From: Phycisphaerales bacterium
GTDB taxonomy: Bacteria > Planctomycetota > Phycisphaerae > UBA1845
Assembly (NCBI GenBank): GCA_020639095.1
Contig: JACKHH010000001.1
Location: 243,821 to 307,820 of the forward strand
Direction: 5' to 3'
DNA: 64,000 nucleotides
A program made the translations under genes and the position numbers. Shown here one piece after another: positions 17,890 to 26,579 of the stretch. Numbering within the stretch: the stretch's first letter is position 1; every line of letters starts with the position of its first letter. Under the pieces are notes generated by a model. The model did not search any database. It had not been told where the DNA came from and was given only the letters and a program-made list of their open reading frames with translations.

Positions 17890-18034
17890 CCTTGAGTTTC
17901 CCCTCTTGCGTGGTCATTGCGAGCATCATCGGCGGAGTCCACGACATTGTAGTAGCTTACGACAGTGTAACTGTCCGGGGGAGCGGCGTGAAGGGTGTTG
18001 TCGGGTTACTTGCGTTCGCGCGGCGAGCAAGGAA

Positions 18035-18177
18035 ATCAGAACCCCAGGCGCCAAGCCTGGGGCGGATAAACAACCGGCTGCCTGTGAATTTCCGGCGCGT
18101 TGGTTGATGCAGCGATGGGTCACGGTATTGGACAGTCATCGCAATTTGGCCCCCCGCTTGGCGCGGGGGGTTCTGAT
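18035..18177. repeat. Inverted pair of REP-like palindromes (copy 2)
   Basis: Elements 18035-18062 and 18150-18177 repeat the arrangement at 11831-11996: ATCAGAACCCC with AGGCGCCAAGCCTGGGG facing CCCCCGCTTGGCGCGGGGGG plus TTCTGAT. About 87 bases lie between them. The second element ends 6 bases from the stop of the M14 peptidase gene on the opposite strand, so it may terminate that transcript. Nothing else is recognisable in 17890-18183. Confidence 0.8.
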
Positions 18178-18183
18178 TTCAGT

Positions 18184-20430
18184 CTAGTTTGCGATTGCCT
18201 GTTGGAACGCGGCGTAGTCTTGCAGATCAACCGTTGCGTTGTCGTCGAAATCGAAGACACCGCAGCCGCCATCGACCAGGGTTTCGGGGCCGTGCACACA
18301 CGGCGGGAAGGCGCGCAAGTCGGTGGCATCGATTTGTGCGTCGCCGTTCCAATCGCCCTTCGCGGTCGTGCAGTTGATCGCGGTGAGTTTCACGTCGTCG
18401 ATGTTCCAGCCGCAATAGCGCCAGCCGGTGTCGGTCGTGCCCATCGTCCAACGCAGGTAGACCGTCGGCTCGCCGTCGGCGATCGCGGAGATATCGATCA
18501 CGTGATGGAACCACGACGAGTCGGTGACCTCGCCGGTGTTCTGCCAGATGGTGGTCCAGTTGTTCCCGTCGGTGCTCACGCTGATTTTGGCGTGGTCGTA
18601 CTGCGCCTGCTCGACGCCGAGCCAGCGATAGTAATCGAGCGCGACGCCTTCGCGGCCTGTGCAGTCGATCGGCGTGCTGATCAGGTGGCGCTGCGAAAGG
18701 TTGTTGGTGTAATCCCCATTCAGGTTGTAGCCGTAGATATTCGTGCCGGTGTACGCGTGGCCGGGATCGGTGAAACCGTGCTCCCCTCCCCCGCCGGTGG
18801 GCGCACCGTACGCCCAGTCGCCCTGCGTGGTCCAGCCCGGATCGGTATCGAACGTCTCGGTATAGAACGCGGTCTGCGACGACGACACGACCCAGGTGTG
18901 GACGTCGTTGGGCGCGCCGCATGGCTCATTGACGACCTGCCCGGTGCTGCTCATGGCGCTGAAGTAGTATTCCGGTTTGGCTTCGCAGTTCGTCGCGGGC
19001 ATGTAGGCGCCGTAGGTGTCGTCGATGACGTTCGACATCACGACCTCTGCGAACGGCGAGGTGGAATCGTAACGGTAGTGCAGCTTGACCGAGCCGGGCA
19101 CGATCGACCCGTACTTCGCGGTGACGTCGACGCTGAACGGCAAGTCGGTGCCCGGGGGCGTCTCGGAAAGTTGTCCGGGTGATTCCGCAAGGTCGAGATC
19201 GTTGAACGCCCATTCGGTGAGCGCCATGATCGCGGCGAGATTCTCTTCGCAGGTTGGGATGATCTCCTCAGCCGGCAATTCAAAACCGGGGAAGAAATCT
19301 TGCGGGCGCAGCTCAATGGTAAACGCGAAGATGCCCTGATCGCCGTACGCCCAATCAACGGAGCCGCCACTCGCGGGATAGATCGTGGTGTAGATGGGAC
19401 CGGCTTCATAGTATTGGCCGTGGACGGAGTCGATCAGCGCCTGCATCTCGATACCGAGGTTGTAGAAGGTCGTACGATCGGGCTGCGGCGCCTGCGTGCT
19501 GGTATACCCAAATGGCCAGAGGAGCAGCTGCGAGTAGCTGTGGTAGTCCATGTACGCGCGGATCTCGGTGTGGGCGGCCATGAAGTTGCTGAGCACGGTG
19601 GTTTCCGGTTCGCTGAAGGGACCCGTGCCGCGATAGGTTTCCTCGCTGGGGCTGCTGCTCGCGCCCTCACCGCCCCACCCGAAGCCCCAGTTGCGATTGA
19701 GATCGACGCCGTAAACGCCGCCGCCGTTGTTGCGGCGGTTCTTGCGCCAGAGGCGGTTGTTCGTCCAGGTGTAGGTGTAGCCATCGGGGTTTACGCAGGG
19801 CGCGAGGTAGACGTGCCCGCGATCGACGAGGCTGTGTACGCAAGGATCGGTGTCGTAGTTGCTCACCAGGTGGTTCGCGATGTACATGACGACCGGGCCG
19901 GTGATCCACTCGCGCGCGTGCTGCAAGCCGTGGTAGAACACGCCCGGCTTGTCGCCGCCGGTCGGGCCGGTGATGTGCAGCACTTTGATCGGGCGCCCTT
20001 CCAGGGAATTGCCAATTGAGAACACTTCGCAAAGATCGGGACGCTGCGCGGCGAGGCCTTCGATGTAGCTTTCGATGTCGGCGAGCGGCATGTAATCGTC
20101 GAACGGGCCGAGACCAGCGGCACGCGCGAGGTGACGCGTAGTGGCGGGGCCGAGGTCGCTCACCACGATTTTGTAGTCGAGGCCGAGCTTCGCGAGGTTG
20201 CCGACGTCGCCGGGTGCGAAACGCACGTCGACGGGGCCGGGGCCGGGCATGCAATCGAGCACTTCGCCACCTGCGGCTCGGATGCGGTCGAGATCGGCGG
20301 GCGACTGGGTGACGACGCGCACGAGTTTGTGGTTGGTATAGTCCACGCGTTCTTCGCCGCGGACGGTTGCGGCGGCAAGGAAGCACAGAACGGTTGCGAG
20401 TGTCAGGATGCGGCGCGTCGGGCGTGGCAT
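18184..20430 (-). CDS. Secreted M14 zinc carboxypeptidase with dockerin-like C terminus
   Basis: Encodes 748 residues; AAGGAG precedes ATG 20430. A signal peptide ends near ATVRG (about residue 25). The M14 catalytic domain (about 105-400) keeps the metal site His171-Ala-Arg-Glu174 in HAREW and His297 in DYHSYS, plus the NRN motif (245-247) and catalytic Glu373 in TIELRP. It should remove C-terminal residues from peptides outside the cell. A beta-sandwich region follows, including a jelly-roll-like segment (about 520-690), then two EF-hand-like loops (DWNGDAQIDATD and DFDDNATVDLQD) forming a dockerin-like module. Length is greater than a plain carboxypeptidase because of these added domains. 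Confidence 0.9.
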   Translation of the reverse strand: MPRPTRRILTLATVLCFLAAATVRGEERVDYTNHKLVRVVTQSPADLDRIRAAGGEVLDCMPGPGPVDVRFAPGDVGNLAKLGLDYKIVVSDLGPATTRHLARAAGLGPFDDYMPLADIESYIEGLAAQRPDLCEVFSIGNSLEGRPIKVLHITGPTGGDKPGVFYHGLQHAREWITGPVVMYIANHLVSNYDTDPCVHSLVDRGHVYLAPCVNPDGYTYTWTNNRLWRKNRRNNGGGVYGVDLNRNWGFGWGGEGASSSPSEETYRGTGPFSEPETTVLSNFMAAHTEIRAYMDYHSYSQLLLWPFGYTSTQAPQPDRTTFYNLGIEMQALIDSVHGQYYEAGPIYTTIYPASGGSVDWAYGDQGIFAFTIELRPQDFFPGFELPAEEIIPTCEENLAAIMALTEWAFNDLDLAESPGQLSETPPGTDLPFSVDVTAKYGSIVPGSVKLHYRYDSTSPFAEVVMSNVIDDTYGAYMPATNCEAKPEYYFSAMSSTGQVVNEPCGAPNDVHTWVVSSSQTAFYTETFDTDPGWTTQGDWAYGAPTGGGGEHGFTDPGHAYTGTNIYGYNLNGDYTNNLSQRHLISTPIDCTGREGVALDYYRWLGVEQAQYDHAKISVSTDGNNWTTIWQNTGEVTDSSWFHHVIDISAIADGEPTVYLRWTMGTTDTGWRYCGWNIDDVKLTAINCTTAKGDWNGDAQIDATDLRAFPPCVHGPETLVDGGCGVFDFDDNATVDLQDYAAFQQAIAN

Positions 20431-20998
20431 GGGCTGCGTGTCTCCTTTGGTGGCGTATATTGCGTTGTTAGTGCTTGAGCAGAACTCATGGCCGACGAAT
20501 TAACGGGCTCGCAGGTTGTTTGATCGCCAGCCATTGCGGGCCATGCGGTATTGTCCGCTCCCTTACAGTCGCGGCTCGGTTTTGGTTACCGTGCAGCGTT
20601 GCCGCTTCGGACGTGGTGGCGCTGCACTGAGACAGCGAGACGCCCTGGGCTTTATTGTTCTGCCTTCTGCGTTCTGACTTCTGCCTTTGTCTCCGCTTCC
20701 ACCGTGTCCTCCTCTCTCCTCCCTGTTCGGTCGGCGTCGGACACGATGTGGGCGCGGCTCGGATTTGATCACTTGAATCCGCATCGATGAGCGCGATTGT
20801 AGCAGGACGGGTTTGGCGATACTACGGCGATGTGCGTGCGAACTGGCGATTGCGGTCTCGGGTGGTGCAGGTTGGCGTGTCGGTAGCGGGCTGCTATGAT
20901 CCCTTCAGTTCAGATTTCGACACAAATTGCACACACGCACGCGGCGCGGTTGTGGAACGCTGCGGGAAAACACGACTCACGCAAACCTAAGGTGAATC
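20431..20998. other. Intergenic region with dispersed-repeat pieces and a promoter
   Basis: No gene supported over 568 bases. It holds a GTCGCGGCTCGG core (20551-20582), a TTGTTCTGCCTTCTGCGTTC-type pyrimidine block (20655-20700), and a partial GCGCGGCTCGGATTT at about 20753-20767. Here the two parts of the composite element seen whole elsewhere occur separately and in reversed order. The promoter of the next gene lies at 20872-20900. Confidence 0.6.
20872..20900 (+). promoter_or_regulatory. Putative promoter of the TPR-YggX fusion gene
   Basis: TTGGCG (20872-20877) and TATGAT (20895-20900) are separated by 17 bases. The start codon at 20999 is about 92 bases past the predicted transcription start, leaving a fairly long untranslated leader with no structure I recognise. 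Confidence 0.5.
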
Positions 20999-21595
20999 AT
21001 GCAGGAACGCATTGAACAGTTCAAGAAGATGGCGGAGGCAGACCCGCAAAACGAGATGGGTCACTTCAGCCTGGGCAAAGCCTATTTCGACGACGGGCAG
21101 TTCGACAACGCGATCGCGTCGCTGACGCGCACGCTCGAACTCAACCCGACGTACTCGAAGGCGTACCAGTTGCTCGGTGATGCGCAGGCGAAGGCAGGCA
21201 ACAAGGACGCAGCCCTCGCGACGTTGACGAAGGGTTTTGAAGTGGCTGACGAGCGCGGCGACCGCATGCCGCGCGACGCGATGGCGAAAACCATTAGCGA
21301 GCTTGGCGGCACGCCGCCGGCATCGAAACATGGCGGAACGGCGCAGGCGACGCTCGCGGAGGGCACGGACTTCAACTGTAGCCGGTGCGGGCGGCCTTCG
21401 GCGAAGATGGCGGAGCGGCCTTTCAAGGGTGCGCTCGGCGAGTTGGTCTGGGCGAATGTGTGCCAGGTGTGCTGGCGCGAGTGGATCGGGGTCGGGACGA
21501 AGGTGATCAACGAGATGGGCCTGCAACTCGCGGACCCGCGCGCTCAGCAGATTTACGACGACCACCTGAAGGAATTCCTGCAACTGCCGGAGTAG
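20999..21595 (+). CDS. TPR protein fused to a YggX-like (Fe(II)-trafficking) domain
   Basis: Encodes 198 residues. Residues 1-85 hold about two tetratricopeptide repeats (MGHFSLGKAYFDDGQFDNAI, then YSKAYQLLGDAQAKAGNKDA). The C-terminal part (about 126-198) matches YggX: GALGELVWANV...WREWIGVGTKVINEMGLQLADPRAQ aligns with the family's ELG...W..W...INE..LNLADP.A pattern. YggX proteins are about 90 residues and protect Fe-S enzymes from oxidative damage. This copy has two CxxC pairs (Cys127/130 and Cys155/158) that could make a metal site. It is preceded by a plausible promoter and stands alone. Role in iron or redox handling is inferred. Confidence 0.7.
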   Translation: MQERIEQFKKMAEADPQNEMGHFSLGKAYFDDGQFDNAIASLTRTLELNPTYSKAYQLLGDAQAKAGNKDAALATLTKGFEVADERGDRMPRDAMAKTISELGGTPPASKHGGTAQATLAEGTDFNCSRCGRPSAKMAERPFKGALGELVWANVCQVCWREWIGVGTKVINEMGLQLADPRAQQIYDDHLKEFLQLPE

Positions 21596-21631
21596 CGGTG
21601 CGGGTGTCGCGTCGCGGCACGGTACGCGATC

Positions 21632-21709
21632 GGGTGGCATGGTCTGACGCAGTCAGGCCATGATAGATGCGATGCTCCACGGCCTGGCTGCGCTAGACCG
21701 TGCCACCCC
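21632..21709. repeat. 31-bp imperfect inverted repeat
   Basis: Arms 21632-21662 and 21678-21709 (starting GGGTGGCATGGTCT and ending AGACCGTGCCACCCC) pair at most positions around a 15-base loop. It lies between the TPR-YggX gene and the next gene on the same strand. It may act as a terminator hairpin or be a small non-autonomous repeat; no flanking T run is present. Nothing else is recognisable between 21596 and 21805. Confidence 0.7.
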
Positions 21710-21805
21710 ACCAATGGTGATGCCTCCGCACACTTGCAGTTTGATCGACGGACCCAAGCCGGTAGAATCCTTTGCGGATAGACTGATCTTCCAGGAGCAC
21801 ATCAC

Positions 21806-22723
21806 GTGCAGGATCCGAGCGCTCCGACATCCGGTTCATCGCCGACGAGCCCGCAACGCAAGCTGCCACACGGCGGGTTGAGCGCGGTGGAGGTCGCGGC
21901 GGAACGCGGTATCGGGCCGCTGAGCCCGCTCGGTCTCAAAGTCTGGCACGGCGAATCCTACCCCTGTGTTTCATGCGGGGAATTGGTGCGCCGCACCACG
22001 CTGGTTTGCGAGAACTGCGGGCAGGATCTCTCGCTCAAGATGATCGTCAAGATGCAGGCGCACGCGGGCCCGTGGTACGTGCACGAGCACGTCCGGCCCT
22101 TTCCCGGCGTGACGCTTGATCGACTGATTCGACAGATTCAGCGCGGCGTGTTGACGGCGACGACGATCGTGCGCGGGCCGACGACCTATCACCAGTGGCG
22201 TTTTGCGGCTGAGACGCCGGCGCTCTCGAAGCATCTGGGCTTATGCTGGAATTGCCAATCGAAGGTGGCGGCGACGGATACGCATTGCCGATCGTGCATG
22301 ATCGAACTGGACAATCCCGCGGGCGAAGACGCCCCGCCACCGACCAAGGATGCAACGGCGGTCGAGGCGCACATTCAACCCGTAATAGCACCGCCGCCTC
22401 CGGTTGCGCCGACACCGGTCGCGGCAAGCACGCCGGTCGCACCGGCTGCCCCTGCGGCGCAACCACCGGACGCTTCGGACATTGAACGGATTCGCAGCGC
22501 ACTTGGGGCTGCGGCTTCGCGGGCGAACACGCAGCGGCGCTTGCCGATGGCGCCGATCATCGTTGCGATCGTGGTTTTCGCGATTTTGGCGCTGCTGCTG
22601 GTCGTGAAACTGCGCGCCGATGCGACGGCGAAGAAACACGAGCAGAACATGCGGGCGACGCCGACACCCACGGCGGTCATCCCGGAAATTGCCAACACCG
22701 AGAAACCTCCCGTCGAAGAGTAG
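21806..22723 (+). CDS. Zinc-ribbon/GYF-like membrane protein upstream of the xdh-like genes
   Basis: Encodes 305 residues from GTG 21806, 8 bases after AGGAG. Two zinc knuckle pairs are visible: CVSCGE...CENCGQD (about residues 54-74) and CWNCQSK...CRSCMIE. Between them is a WYVHEHVRPFPGVT...HQWRFAAE segment resembling a GYF_2-type module. A Pro/Ala-rich linker (about 190-228) leads to one transmembrane helix (about 248-272) and a short charged tail. The cytoplasmic side would carry the ribbons. It ends 4 bases before the FAD-subunit gene and is probably co-transcribed with the molybdoenzyme, but a functional link is not established. Confidence 0.7.
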   Translation: MQDPSAPTSGSSPTSPQRKLPHGGLSAVEVAAERGIGPLSPLGLKVWHGESYPCVSCGELVRRTTLVCENCGQDLSLKMIVKMQAHAGPWYVHEHVRPFPGVTLDRLIRQIQRGVLTATTIVRGPTTYHQWRFAAETPALSKHLGLCWNCQSKVAATDTHCRSCMIELDNPAGEDAPPPTKDATAVEAHIQPVIAPPPPVAPTPVAASTPVAPAAPAAQPPDASDIERIRSALGAAASRANTQRRLPMAPIIVAIVVFAILALLLVVKLRADATAKKHEQNMRATPTPTAVIPEIANTEKPPVEE

Positions 22724-22727
22724 TACC

Positions 22728-23579
22728 ATGTTTCATCAGCCTGTGGACATTGAGACGGCATTGCGCTTGCGCGGCGAGCGACCGGACGCGACCGTGGTCA
22801 ACGGTTGCACCGACGTGTCGGTGGCGCGGAATCACGGCATGCTGCATCCGCGCGAGGTGATCGACCTTTCGCGGATCGCCTCGCTGAAGACGATCGAACA
22901 TGACGGCGACAATCTGCTGATCGGCGCGGGCGCGACATTCGCGCAACTTGGCAAGTGCCACCTGAAGGCACTGCGGGAGGCTGCGCTTTCCGTCGCGGGC
23001 CCAGCCATTCGCAACCAGGGGACGATTGGCGGGAATCTCGTCACGGCATCGCCCGCGGGTGACGGATGCGTGGCACTTTTGGCGATGGGGGGCGATGTTG
23101 AACTGGCGAGCGCGGCGCGCGGGTCGCGTTGGGTGGATGTGCGAGCGTTTTTTCTGGGCTATCGCAAGACGGAACTGGCGGGTGACGAACTGGTCACGCG
23201 CGTGCGGGTTCCGTACAATCCGGTTACGCGTTGGTACAAGATCGGCAAGCGCGGCGCGGTGAACATCAGCCTGGTGTGCGCCGCGGTTGCCAGGCGAACG
23301 GACGGATCGTTCGGGCTGGCGTATGGTTGCGTCGGGCCGATTCCGCTGTTTGCGCCGAAGGCGGAGCGCGTGCTCGCGCGCGGGCCGTTGACCGACGCGC
23401 TCATCGCGGAAGCGGCAGACGTCGTCGAGTCCGAGGTTGCGCCGATCGACGATCATCGCGGATCGGCGGACTATCGCCGGGCGATGTGCCGGACGCTGAC
23501 CACGCGTTTGCTCGCCGACATCGCGAAAAACGGCGACCAAGGAGATGCCGATGCCTTCAGCGCTGGCGCCGCTGCCTGA
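22728..23579 (+). CDS. Xanthine dehydrogenase family FAD-binding subunit
   Basis: Encodes 283 residues from ATG 22728. It has the FAD_binding_5 fold with VVNGCTDVSV near residues 23-32 and the AGPAIRNQGTIGGNL signature at 90-104, followed by SPAGD. The C-terminal part fits the CO-dehydrogenase flavoprotein C domain. It passes electrons from the iron-sulfur subunit to FAD and an external acceptor. The gene is the first of three in the order FAD, 2Fe-2S, molybdenum subunit, with a 29-base overlap to the next gene (second start at 23551). Substrate cannot be decided from this subunit. Confidence 0.9.
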   Translation: MFHQPVDIETALRLRGERPDATVVNGCTDVSVARNHGMLHPREVIDLSRIASLKTIEHDGDNLLIGAGATFAQLGKCHLKALREAALSVAGPAIRNQGTIGGNLVTASPAGDGCVALLAMGGDVELASAARGSRWVDVRAFFLGYRKTELAGDELVTRVRVPYNPVTRWYKIGKRGAVNISLVCAAVARRTDGSFGLAYGCVGPIPLFAPKAERVLARGPLTDALIAEAADVVESEVAPIDDHRGSADYRRAMCRTLTTRLLADIAKNGDQGDADAFSAGAAA

Positions 23580-24057
23580 CGACATTCCGCTTACGCGGAT
23601 CACCTGCACGATCAACGGCGAACAGGTCGTCGCTGACGCGCCGGTGGACTGCACACTGCTCACGTTTCTGCGCGACATCGTCGGGCTGACCGGCACCAAA
23701 GGCGCGTGCCTCGAAGGCGAATGCGGAAGCTGCACCGTGCTCATCGACGGCAAGCCGGTGACGAGCTGCCTGATGCTCGCGGGTCAGGTGAACGGACGAA
23801 CGATCACCACCGTTGAAGGGCTGGCCGACGGAGACGCGCTCGATGTGATTCAGGAGAAATTCGTCGAAACCGGTGCTGCACAGTGCGGATACTGCACGCC
23901 GGGTTTGATCATGTCGGCTCGGGCGCTGCTCAACGACAATCCCAGCATCAGCGAAAGCGAACTGCTCACGGCGCTCGAGGGCAACATCTGCCGCTGCACC
24001 GGATACGCGTCGATCGTGGAGGCTGTGCGCCGCGCGCACCGGGAGTTGAAGTCATGA
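23551..24057 (+). CDS. Xanthine dehydrogenase family 2Fe-2S subunit
   Basis: Encodes 168 residues. ATG 23551 is chosen because GGAG ends 6 bases upstream, although an in-frame ATG at 23545 exists. The plant-type ferredoxin cluster site is GACLEGECGSC...C (Cys53, 58, 61, 73). The second, [2Fe-2S]-binding helical domain has QCGYC...CRC (Cys112, 115, 147, 149). All eight ligands are present, so both clusters should form. The length is typical of separate small subunits. It overlaps the upstream FAD gene, and its TGA overlaps the ATG of the molybdenum subunit (ATGA), so the three subunits are translationally coupled. Confidence 0.95.
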   Translation: MPSALAPLPDDIPLTRITCTINGEQVVADAPVDCTLLTFLRDIVGLTGTKGACLEGECGSCTVLIDGKPVTSCLMLAGQVNGRTITTVEGLADGDALDVIQEKFVETGAAQCGYCTPGLIMSARALLNDNPSISESELLTALEGNICRCTGYASIVEAVRRAHRELKS

Positions 24058-26396
24058 CTCCGCAATCAACAAAGACCGACGCGCCGCGTACGCCCGAAGT
24101 TACAATTCCGCCGGCGGACCACCTCGTTGGGAAAAACTGCAAACGCGTCGACGGGCGTGAGAAGGTGACCGGGCTCGCGATGTACGGCGCGGACCTGTTC
24201 CCGCAGGCTGCCGACCTGTTCGCGAAAGTCGTGCGCAGCGAGGAAGCCCACGCGGATATTGTGAAGATCGACACATCGGCTGCTCTTGCGGTGGGCGGGG
24301 TGCTGGGCGTCTACACGCACGCGGACGTGGGCGGGACGAACATTCACGGATTGATCCGCCGCGATCACCCCGCGCTCGCGGAGAAACGCGTGCGCTATCG
24401 CGGTGATGCCATTGCGGTGGTGGTCGCGGAATCGGAGCGATCCGCCGAGGCGGCGCGCGATCGCGTGCATGTTGAATATTCCCCATTGCCGGTGGTTGCG
24501 ACGATGGAGGAGGCGCTCTCCGATGGCGCCCCGCGATTGTACCCCGAAGGCAACATCATGGGGGACAAGCGGATTCGCCGTGGGGATGTCGACGCCGCCC
24601 TGGCCGCAGCCCATTGCGTGGTGACCGACACGTTTCACACGCAGACCGTGGATCACGCGTTCCTCGACGTGGAAGCCGGCACCGGCATCTGGGACGGGCA
24701 CACGCTGACACTCAACGCGCCGGGCCAGTGGGTACACGAGGAACGCCGGCTGATCGCGCTGGCGTTGGGTATTCCCGTTGAGCAAGTACGCATCATTCAA
24801 CCCGTGACCGGTGGCGCGTTCGGCGGACGCGAGGACATCAGCATTCAGATTTACCTTGGGCTTGCGGCGCTGAAGCACCCGGGCAAGACGATCGGACTGC
24901 GCTACGATCGGGCAGAGTCGATGCGGGCGCGGCACAAACGACACGCGCTCAAAATCGAATACACGCTGGCAGCCGATCGCGAAGGAACGCTGACGGCGGC
25001 TCGGATCACCGTGCATTCCGACGAGGGCGCTTACGCGTCGACGGGCATCGCGGTGATGCGGAAAGCCGCGAGCCACGCGACGGGGCCGTATCGCGTGCCG
25101 GCGATCGAGGTCGACGTGTACGGGGTACACACGAACAACAATCCGACGGGCGCGATGCGCGGATTCGGCGCGTGCCAGATGGCGATCGCGTACGAAGGGA
25201 TGATGGATCGTTTGGCGGACGCGCTGGAAATGGACCGGGTCGCATTGCGAAAACGCAATATGATCGTGCCCGGCGATCCGGTGACGACGGGCCAGCGAAT
25301 CGACAACGCGAGCGTACACGAATGCCTCGATGCCGCGCTGGCGAAGTTCAACGAGCGACCGTACCCGGGTAACGACGGGCTGCCGCCGCACCTGCGCCGT
25401 GGCTGGGGGATGAGTGCGATCTGCTTCGGGCTGGGTTATGGCGACGGTTTTCCCGATTGCAGCCGGGCCCGCGTCGAGATCAACCCGGACGGTGGCGCGA
25501 CGGTGTACACTGGTGGCGTCGAAGTCGGCCAGGGTTTGCTCAACACCATGATGCAGATCGCCGGTGAGGAGCTCGGGCTGCCATTTGAGAAGATGCACGT
25601 TGTCGCGGCTGACACCGAGCTGACCGACGAGTCGGGCTCGTCGAGCGCGACGCGGCAGACATACTTCACGGGCAACGCGGTGCGCATCGCCGCGAGCGAG
25701 TTGCGCGAGCAGATTCTCGACGTCGCGGGCAAGTGGCTCAACGTGCATCCGCACGAGGTGACGTTGCAACAGGGCTGGGCGTTTGAAACGGCGAACGACG
25801 CCAATCGCGTGAGCATGGCCCGGTTATATGACGAAGGTCTCGCCCGCGGATACAGCTTCAAAGCCACCGGATTATTCAAACCGCGAACGGTGCCCGAGGT
25901 TCACGGGACCGGGCAGAGTCCGCGCGCATTCATCACCTATCTCTTCGGGGCGCACGTGTCGCAGGTGCTCGTGGATATTGAGACCGGCGAGGTGAAGGTC
26001 GAGCGGCACATCGCAGCCCACGATGTTGGGAAAGCCATTAACCCGCAATCGGTCGAGGGGCAGATTGTCGGCGGGGTGGCGCAGGGGCTGGGAATGGCGC
26101 TGATGGAAGAGGTGGTCTACAAGAAGGGCCGCATCCTCAACGCCGGATTCACCGATTACATCATTCCCACGATCAAGGACTTACCGCCCGTCGAGGCGAT
26201 CATCATCGAGCACGACGATCCCGGCGGACCGTTCGGCGCGCACGGCGTCGGTGAGCCGCCGTTGATCGGCGCGGTGCCCGCGATTCTCTCCGCGATCTAC
26301 GACGCAACGGGGGTCGCACCTGATACGCTACCGGTCACGCCGGAACGCATGTGGCGGTTATTGCGGATGCGCGACGGCGTGCCGGTGCCGGTTTAG
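24054..26396 (+). CDS. Xanthine dehydrogenase family molybdenum-binding subunit
   Basis: Encodes 780 residues from ATG 24054, overlapping the upstream stop. The N-terminal aldehyde-oxidase a/b hammerhead is followed by the molybdopterin domains with GGAFGGRED, GAMRGFGACQMA, EVGQGLLNTMMQIA and the C-terminal FGAHGVGEPP, in which Glu734 is the expected catalytic base. The RGFG form resembles xanthine dehydrogenase, hydroxybenzoyl-CoA reductase and nicotinate-type hydroxylases, not CO dehydrogenase, whose active loop differs. The enzyme would hydroxylate a heterocycle or aldehyde in the cytoplasm. No XdhC-type chaperone, MoCo synthesis gene or purine gene is adjacent, so the substrate stays open. 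Confidence 0.9.
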   Translation: MTPQSTKTDAPRTPEVTIPPADHLVGKNCKRVDGREKVTGLAMYGADLFPQAADLFAKVVRSEEAHADIVKIDTSAALAVGGVLGVYTHADVGGTNIHGLIRRDHPALAEKRVRYRGDAIAVVVAESERSAEAARDRVHVEYSPLPVVATMEEALSDGAPRLYPEGNIMGDKRIRRGDVDAALAAAHCVVTDTFHTQTVDHAFLDVEAGTGIWDGHTLTLNAPGQWVHEERRLIALALGIPVEQVRIIQPVTGGAFGGREDISIQIYLGLAALKHPGKTIGLRYDRAESMRARHKRHALKIEYTLAADREGTLTAARITVHSDEGAYASTGIAVMRKAASHATGPYRVPAIEVDVYGVHTNNNPTGAMRGFGACQMAIAYEGMMDRLADALEMDRVALRKRNMIVPGDPVTTGQRIDNASVHECLDAALAKFNERPYPGNDGLPPHLRRGWGMSAICFGLGYGDGFPDCSRARVEINPDGGATVYTGGVEVGQGLLNTMMQIAGEELGLPFEKMHVVAADTELTDESGSSSATRQTYFTGNAVRIAASELREQILDVAGKWLNVHPHEVTLQQGWAFETANDANRVSMARLYDEGLARGYSFKATGLFKPRTVPEVHGTGQSPRAFITYLFGAHVSQVLVDIETGEVKVERHIAAHDVGKAINPQSVEGQIVGGVAQGLGMALMEEVVYKKGRILNAGFTDYIIPTIKDLPPVEAIIIEHDDPGGPFGAHGVGEPPLIGAVPAILSAIYDATGVAPDTLPVTPERMWRLLRMRDGVPVPV

Positions 26397-26479
26397 TCGG
26401 AATGCCCGCGGTGCGTGCGACGTTTGGTTCCTCGCCCTGATTGGCGCGGTTCGGATTGGATAGACGCGTCTTCCTTTCT

Positions 26480-26575
26480 TGTTCTGCCTTCTGCGTTCTG
26501 ACTTCTGCCTTTGTCTCCGCTCCCTGACAGTCGCGGCTCGGATTTGCCCCCTGCTTGGCGCAGGGCGTTCTGATT
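26480..26575. repeat. Composite dispersed repeat plus one REP-like palindrome
   Basis: The full two-part element occupies 26480-26545: TTGTTCTGCCTTCTGCGTTC followed by TGACTTCTGCC, then CCGCTCCCTGACAG and TCGCGGCTCGGATTT. It abuts a single copy (26547-26575) of the palindrome with GCTTGGCG that elsewhere occurs in inverted pairs. The cluster separates convergent genes and ends 4 bases from the stop of the gene at 26580. Confidence 0.85.
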
Positions 26576-26579
26576 TTCC

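Noticed and set aside
24066..25769. 567-codon minus-strand open frame
   Set aside because: Antisense shadow of the molybdenum subunit, whose conserved motifs fix the true strand.
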